Assembly: GCA_027310305.1 (NCBI GenBank)
Contig: DAIDBD010000005.1
Location: 1-39,698, forward strand
DNA: 39,698 nt
From: Herminiimonas sp.
Lineage (GTDB): Bacteria > Pseudomonadota > Gammaproteobacteria > Burkholderiales > Burkholderiaceae_D
Reading direction: 5' to 3'
The notes beneath the pieces were generated by a model. It worked only from the letters and a program-made list of their open reading frames with translations, was not told the origin of the DNA and searched no databases. How positions within the stretch are numbered: position 1 is the stretch's first letter; the number at the start of each line of letters is the position of its first letter. Position numbers and translations under genes: made by a program. Shown here in pieces: positions 35,815 to 39,698 of this stretch.

Positions 35815-36899
35815 CGGACTGGCTATCCGCACTCACAACGCAAACTGTTCCGGCAGTGCTGGTGACGGTCGCGCGCGTCGAAGGTTCGGGACCGCGCGAA
35901 CCGGGCGCGAAAATGCTGGTCACGGCGGAATCGCAGTTCGACACGATCGGCGGCGGCCATCTGGAAATGTGTGCGTGCGAGACTGCGCGCGAGATGCTGG
36001 CGTCAAGCGGTTCGTCGGTTGCAACAATGCGCCGCTTTGAACGCTTTGCACTCGGCCCGAGTCTGGGGCAGTGCTGCGGCGGCGTGGTTTATCTGTCATT
36101 TGAACGGATCGATCGAACGGCAGATCGAGACGCGCGCGATTATGTCGACCATCTAAGCGACGTCTGGTGCGATCGCCAGGATAGCTGGCGGATAGTCGCG
36201 CTGGATAGCGCAACAGCGCCGTCTTTATACGATGATGCCGGTGATTGCGTGGCCGGCCCTGCATTGCCTTCACATATCCAATTCGACCGCGAACGGCCTT
36301 GTCATGTGATGCAGGATAGCGCAGGCCAACGCTGGCTGATCGATCCATGCCTCGCGCACCGTCCGCATTTGATGCTGTTCGGCGCCGGCCATGTCGGTGC
36401 GGCGATCGTGCGTGCGTTAGCGGATCTGCCCTGTCATGTAACCTGGGTCGATGAGCGCGAAGACATGTTTCCGGATTCGCTGCCGGCCAACGTACAAATG
36501 GAAGCGACGGATATCCCGGAAGCGCTGATCGACGCTGCACCGGCAGGGACCAGCTTTCTGGTGATGACGCACAGTCACGCATTGGATCAGCGCTTGTCCG
36601 AACGCATCCTGCGCCGCGCCGATGCCGGCTGGTTCGGGCTGATCGGCTCCAAAACCAAGCGCATGCAATTCGAGCATCGTTTGCGCGAGCGCGGCATTCC
36701 GTCCGAACGTCTGGCTGACATGGTATGCCCGATCGGTGTGCCCGGCATCTCGGGCAAGGTACCGGCAGTAATCGCCGCCTCGGTCTGCGCGCAGCTGTTG
36801 CTGGTATGGGAAGCATCTGCCGAAAAGACCGATTTCCGCTACGTCAGAATCCCGCATATCAAAGAGAACTTACTAGAAACGCAACATGAAGCTAATTGA
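35811..36899 (+). CDS. xdhC: XdhC, xanthine dehydrogenase maturation factor
   Basis: A 362-residue XdhC/CoxI-family chaperone. In R. capsulatus XdhC binds molybdenum cofactor, promotes its sulphuration and hands it to XdhB; it is not part of the final enzyme. Visible: VEGSGPREPGAKMLVT and TIGGGHLE (XdhC_CoxI domain), a cysteine-bearing FALGPSLGQCCGGVVYL, then a Rossmann domain LMLFGAGHVGAAIVRAL with GLIGSKTKRMQFEHRL. It is coupled to xdhB by ATGA overlap and overlaps guaD by 14 bases, so all four genes form one operon. Confidence 0.93.
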   Translation: MTDWLSALTTQTVPAVLVTVARVEGSGPREPGAKMLVTAESQFDTIGGGHLEMCACETAREMLASSGSSVATMRRFERFALGPSLGQCCGGVVYLSFERIDRTADRDARDYVDHLSDVWCDRQDSWRIVALDSATAPSLYDDAGDCVAGPALPSHIQFDRERPCHVMQDSAGQRWLIDPCLAHRPHLMLFGAGHVGAAIVRALADLPCHVTWVDEREDMFPDSLPANVQMEATDIPEALIDAAPAGTSFLVMTHSHALDQRLSERILRRADAGWFGLIGSKTKRMQFEHRLRERGIPSERLADMVCPIGVPGISGKVPAVIAASVCAQLLLVWEASAEKTDFRYVRIPHIKENLLETQHEAN

Positions 36900-38253
36900 C
36901 AATCCAATGACGCCTGGCTCTCCATCATCCGGCCTGCAAGCCTACCGCGCGAGCCTCCTGCATTTCACTGCGGACCCCGCATTTCATGACAACGCATATG
37001 CATGGCATGAGGACGGCCTATTGATCGTCAATGACGTCCGCATACAGGCGGCGGGAGATTATGCGCAACTGAAAGCCGGTCTGCCGCCGGGTACGCAGGT
37101 ACATGATTACCGCGGCAAGCTGATCATGCCCGGGTTCATCGATACGCATATCCACTACCCGCAAACCGACATGATCGCGTCGCCGGCGCCGGGTCTGCTG
37201 CCGTGGCTGGAAACCTATACCTTTCCGACCGAGCGCAAGTTTGCCGATCCCGAACACGCACGCGAAGTCGCCAGTTTCTTCCTCGATGAATTGCTACGCT
37301 GCGGCACCACGACCGCGATGGTGTATTGCACCGTGCATCCGTCATCGGTCGAAGCGTTTTTTGCCGAGAGCGAAAAGCGCAATCTGCGCATGGTCGCCGG
37401 CAAGATCATGATGGACCGCAACTGTCCGGAATTCCTGCGCGATACGGCCGAAAGCGGCGCGCGCGAAAGCGAAGAGTTGATCAGGAAATGGCACAAGCGC
37501 GGCCGTCAACTGTACGCGATCACGCCGCGCTTTGCCCCGACATCGACCGAAGCGCAACTGCAACTGGCAGGCGAACTGGCCACGGCGTATCCCGACACCT
37601 ATCTGCAAACGCATGTCGCGGAAAACACCGATGAAGTCGCATGGGTCAAATCGCTGTTTCCGAAGGCGCGCAGCTATCTCGATGTCTACGACCATTACGG
37701 CATGATGCGTCCGCGCGCGATGTATGCGCATTGCATCTGGCTCGACGATGCCGACCGCGCGCGCATGGCAGAAACGCAATCGGCGGTCTCGATATGCGCG
37801 ACCTCCAACCTGTTTCTCGGCAGCGGCCTGTTCGACTTCGCACGCGCCGATGCGGCGCAGGTGCCGTTGTCGCTCGCCACCGATGTCGGCGGCGGCACCT
37901 CGTTTTCGATGCTGCAGACGATGAACGAAACCTACAAGGTGGCGCGCATGGGCGGCGCCTACCTGCCGGCGCTGCGCATGTTTTATCTCGCCACGCTGGG
38001 CGGCGCGCGCAGCATGCAACTGGAAGGCACGATCGGCAGTTTCACGCCTGGCGCGGAAGCCGACTTCATCGTGCTCGATCCGCACGCCACACCGCTGCTC
38101 GAACGCCGCACATCGCGCACGAATAATCTGGAAGAGTTGTTGTTCGCATTGGCGTTACTCGGGGACGACCGCACCGTCGCAGCAACTTACGTCGCAGGAC
38201 GTCAATTGCATGCACGCAATGATCGGGCAGTTGAAACCGATTTGGTCTTGTAG
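36886..38253 (+). CDS. guaD: Guanine deaminase
   Basis: A 455-residue amidohydrolase that converts guanine to xanthine and ammonia, feeding xanthine dehydrogenase. Zinc and catalytic motifs: PGFIDTHIHYPQ (HxH), the guanine deaminase-specific LPWLETYTFPTE, QTHVAENTDE, YAHCIWL and ATDVGGGTSFSML. The N-terminal YRASLLHFTADP is also family-typical. The start is either ATG 36886 (14-base overlap with xdhC) or ATG 36907; neither has a strong ribosome-binding site, and coupling favours the first. Confidence 0.94.
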   Translation: MKLIDNPMTPGSPSSGLQAYRASLLHFTADPAFHDNAYAWHEDGLLIVNDVRIQAAGDYAQLKAGLPPGTQVHDYRGKLIMPGFIDTHIHYPQTDMIASPAPGLLPWLETYTFPTERKFADPEHAREVASFFLDELLRCGTTTAMVYCTVHPSSVEAFFAESEKRNLRMVAGKIMMDRNCPEFLRDTAESGARESEELIRKWHKRGRQLYAITPRFAPTSTEAQLQLAGELATAYPDTYLQTHVAENTDEVAWVKSLFPKARSYLDVYDHYGMMRPRAMYAHCIWLDDADRARMAETQSAVSICATSNLFLGSGLFDFARADAAQVPLSLATDVGGGTSFSMLQTMNETYKVARMGGAYLPALRMFYLATLGGARSMQLEGTIGSFTPGAEADFIVLDPHATPLLERRTSRTNNLEELLFALALLGDDRTVAATYVAGRQLHARNDRAVETDLVL

Positions 38254-38318
38254 AAAATTTTCTCACCGCCCGGGGATTTCCCTCGGTTCTTACAAACTGC
38301 ATTACAACAGGAGATGTC

Positions 38319-39416
38319 ATGCAACAAAACAGCTTAAAACTAAAACAACTGCTGCTCTTGACCGCCTTGGGCGCTGCGTTCGCAAGTCCGGCCATGGCGC
38401 AGACCAATGTCACGGTCAGCGGCGTTGTCGATGCCTATGTCGGCTCGATGCGCAACAGCGGCGACGCTTCCGGCACATCCGTCGTCAACAGCGGCGGCAT
38501 GACCACATCGTGGTTCGGCTTCAAGGGGACCGAAGATCTGGGCGGCGGCTTGAAAGCGAATTTCGCACTGACCAGCTTCATCCAGGCCGACACCGGAAGG
38601 CAAGGCCGCTTCCCGGGCGATACGCTGTTTTCGCGTGACGCTAGCGTCGGCTTGTCCGGCGGCTTCGGCGCAATCTCGCTGGGCCGCGGCCTGGCGCCGC
38701 AATTCCTGCCGTCCATCCTGTTCAGTCCATTTGGCGATTCGTATACCTTCTCGCCGTTGCTCCTGCAAACAACCATACCGTTGTTCAACGCTTCCGGCTG
38801 GACCAACTCGGTGCAAGGCGATACCGGCTGGAGCAATGAAATCGTTTACAGCACGCCTGATTTCGGCGGCCTGAAAGCCAATGTGCACTATCAGTTCGGC
38901 GAAGTCGCCGGCGACAGCAGCAAGCGCAATATCGGCGCCAACGCACTGTACTTCAACGGCCCGCTGGCATTGACCGCGTATTATCAAACCGTAAAGGTCA
39001 ACAACCCATTGAATACACCGGTAGGCAATGTGCAGCCGGGCGGCAATATACCATTGGCGTCAGGACAGTTTGCATCGAGCCAGACCGCATGGATGGTCGG
39101 TGGCGCCTATGACTTCAAAGCGACCAAGTTGTACGCCACCTATGGCCAAACGTCGCACAATATCGATCTGCAGGACAAGACCTACTCGCTGGGCGCAAGC
39201 GTCCCTGCGGGCAATGGAAAATTCCTGGCATCGTGGGCCGAAACCAAACGCAGCGGCGCTGCGTTTGGCGCGGCTCGGAAGCGCGACACGATATCCGTCG
39301 GCTACGACTACGATTTGTCCAAGCGCACCGATCTGTATGCGATCGTCATGAACGACAAGATCACCAATCTGAGTGCAGGCAACAGCTTCGGCGTCGGCGT
39401 TCGGCATCGTTTCTGA
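38319..39416 (+). CDS. Outer-membrane porin (Gram-negative porin family)
   Basis: A 365-residue trimeric-type general porin. Signal peptide MQQNSLKLKQLLLLTALGAA cut near AMA-QTN; the mature part opens VTVSGVVDAYVG and alternates short amphipathic strands (WFGFKGTEDLGGGLKANFAL, ISLGRGLAPQF), ending GVGVRHRF with the C-terminal Phe needed for outer-membrane assembly. Betaproteobacterial (Comamonas/Bordetella-type) porin pattern. ATG 38319 follows AGGAG. It begins 65 bases after guaD; it may be read with the purine operon and help outer-membrane entry, but general porins are abundant, so this is weak inference. Confidence 0.93.
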   Translation: MQQNSLKLKQLLLLTALGAAFASPAMAQTNVTVSGVVDAYVGSMRNSGDASGTSVVNSGGMTTSWFGFKGTEDLGGGLKANFALTSFIQADTGRQGRFPGDTLFSRDASVGLSGGFGAISLGRGLAPQFLPSILFSPFGDSYTFSPLLLQTTIPLFNASGWTNSVQGDTGWSNEIVYSTPDFGGLKANVHYQFGEVAGDSSKRNIGANALYFNGPLALTAYYQTVKVNNPLNTPVGNVQPGGNIPLASGQFASSQTAWMVGGAYDFKATKLYATYGQTSHNIDLQDKTYSLGASVPAGNGKFLASWAETKRSGAAFGAARKRDTISVGYDYDLSKRTDLYAIVMNDKITNLSAGNSFGVGVRHRF

Positions 39417-39431
39417 TTTGAATTCGGCTTA

Positions 39432-39461
39432 AAAAAACAGCGCCTGCGGGCGCTGTTTTTT
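39432..39461 (+). terminator. Rho-independent terminator after the porin gene
   Basis: AAAAAACAGCGCC (39432-39444), loop TGCG, GGCGCTGTTTTTT (39449-39461): a perfect stem with a T tract. The A run on the left lets it serve the convergent minus-strand gene too. Confidence 0.9.
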
Positions 39462-39483
39462 GTGAATCTACTGATAGTTAGAA

Positions 39484-39698
39484 TCAGACAAACTTCCCGA
39501 TTTTCTGTTCGACCGCCGCGCGCACCGAGCCGCTGACCACAAACAACTGCGCCATCGCGATATCGTCATGGAACCAGCGATCGCCATCCAGGCAAGCCGG
39601 GATCTGGCGCCGGATCTCGTCATAGGCGGCCTGCGTGCCCTGCCCCAGCACGAACCCCGGCAGCAACGATTCCGTCATCGTCAGCGCCTGCGCCGCCA
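39484..39698 (-). CDS. C-terminus of a probable HAL/PAL-family ammonia-lyase (partial)
   Basis: The frame is open to the window edge, so the start is outside; the ATG at 39678 is internal, since AAQALT precedes it in frame. The visible ~71 residues end in GQGTQAAYDEIRRQIPACL, DGDRWFHDDIAMAQLFV and SGSVRAAVEQKIGKFV. The pattern G-T-x-A-A-Y-x-x-I-R...DR...DI...V-x-x-G is that of the C-terminal helices of histidine/aromatic amino acid ammonia-lyases. The catalytic MIO loop is out of view, so substrate and identity stay tentative. Confidence 0.5.
   Translation of the reverse strand, partial: AAQALTMTESLLPGFVLGQGTQAAYDEIRRQIPACLDGDRWFHDDIAMAQLFVVSGSVRAAVEQKIGKFV

Overview
The window looks like a chromosomal segment of a betaproteobacterium, most likely Burkholderiales and plausibly Oxalobacteraceae. 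This rests on protein types and gene order (pth-ychF, the ferredoxin-coaD-rsmD-M16 pair facing ftsY-ftsE-ftsX, a typical betaproteobacterial porin). It is inference: no rRNA or tRNA gene is present and no database search was possible.

Layout. 1-2338 (minus strand): an alkylation-damage operon ada / 2OG-Fe(II) oxygenase / alkB with 4-bp overlaps, a candidate Ada box in front of ada, and alkB cut short by an IS200-family element whose left end fills the first ~150 bases. 2639-4542: housekeeping pth and ychF with a clear terminator. 4583-9539: a decayed genomic island holding a broken P4-type integrase, an AlbA_2/HATPase regulator-like gene, two unnamed genes, and a TOTE-type primase-helicase broken by two single-base frameshifts and an internal deletion; an 11-bp direct repeat brackets it. 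9648-10499: a MOSC-domain protein. 10827-15374: a very large secreted MshQ-like protein (lectin-like domain plus DUF6701) without other MSHA genes nearby. 15424-15465: a perfect bidirectional terminator. 15478-19915 (minus): ferredoxin, coaD, rsmD and two M16 peptidase-family proteins (one with the zinc motif, one without). 20020-22704 (plus): ftsY, ftsE, ftsX.

22766-38253 is a divergent purine-salvage locus. Leftward: a BMP-type ABC importer (double ATPase, two permeases, three different BMP substrate-binding proteins) followed by a deaminase that resembles adenine deaminase more than adenosine deaminase. Rightward: xdhA-xdhB-xdhC (xanthine dehydrogenase and its maturation factor) and guaD (guanine deaminase). 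Together these would import purines or nucleosides, deaminate adenine to hypoxanthine and guanine to xanthine, and oxidise both to urate. The ~660-bp region between the two arms carries a 229-bp MITE-like element with perfect 17-bp terminal inverted repeats and a 12-bp target duplication. A porin and terminator follow guaD, and the window ends in the C-terminus of a probable aromatic amino acid (histidine) ammonia-lyase family protein.

The observations most worth a second look are the MITE between the two purine arms, the three mixed lipidated/soluble BMP receptors in one operon, the TOTE-type conflict-gene relic, the IS200 interruption of alkB with its ribosome-binding site hidden in a hairpin, and a 22-bp duplication of the ferredoxin gene start. 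I did not find a convincing intact new system.
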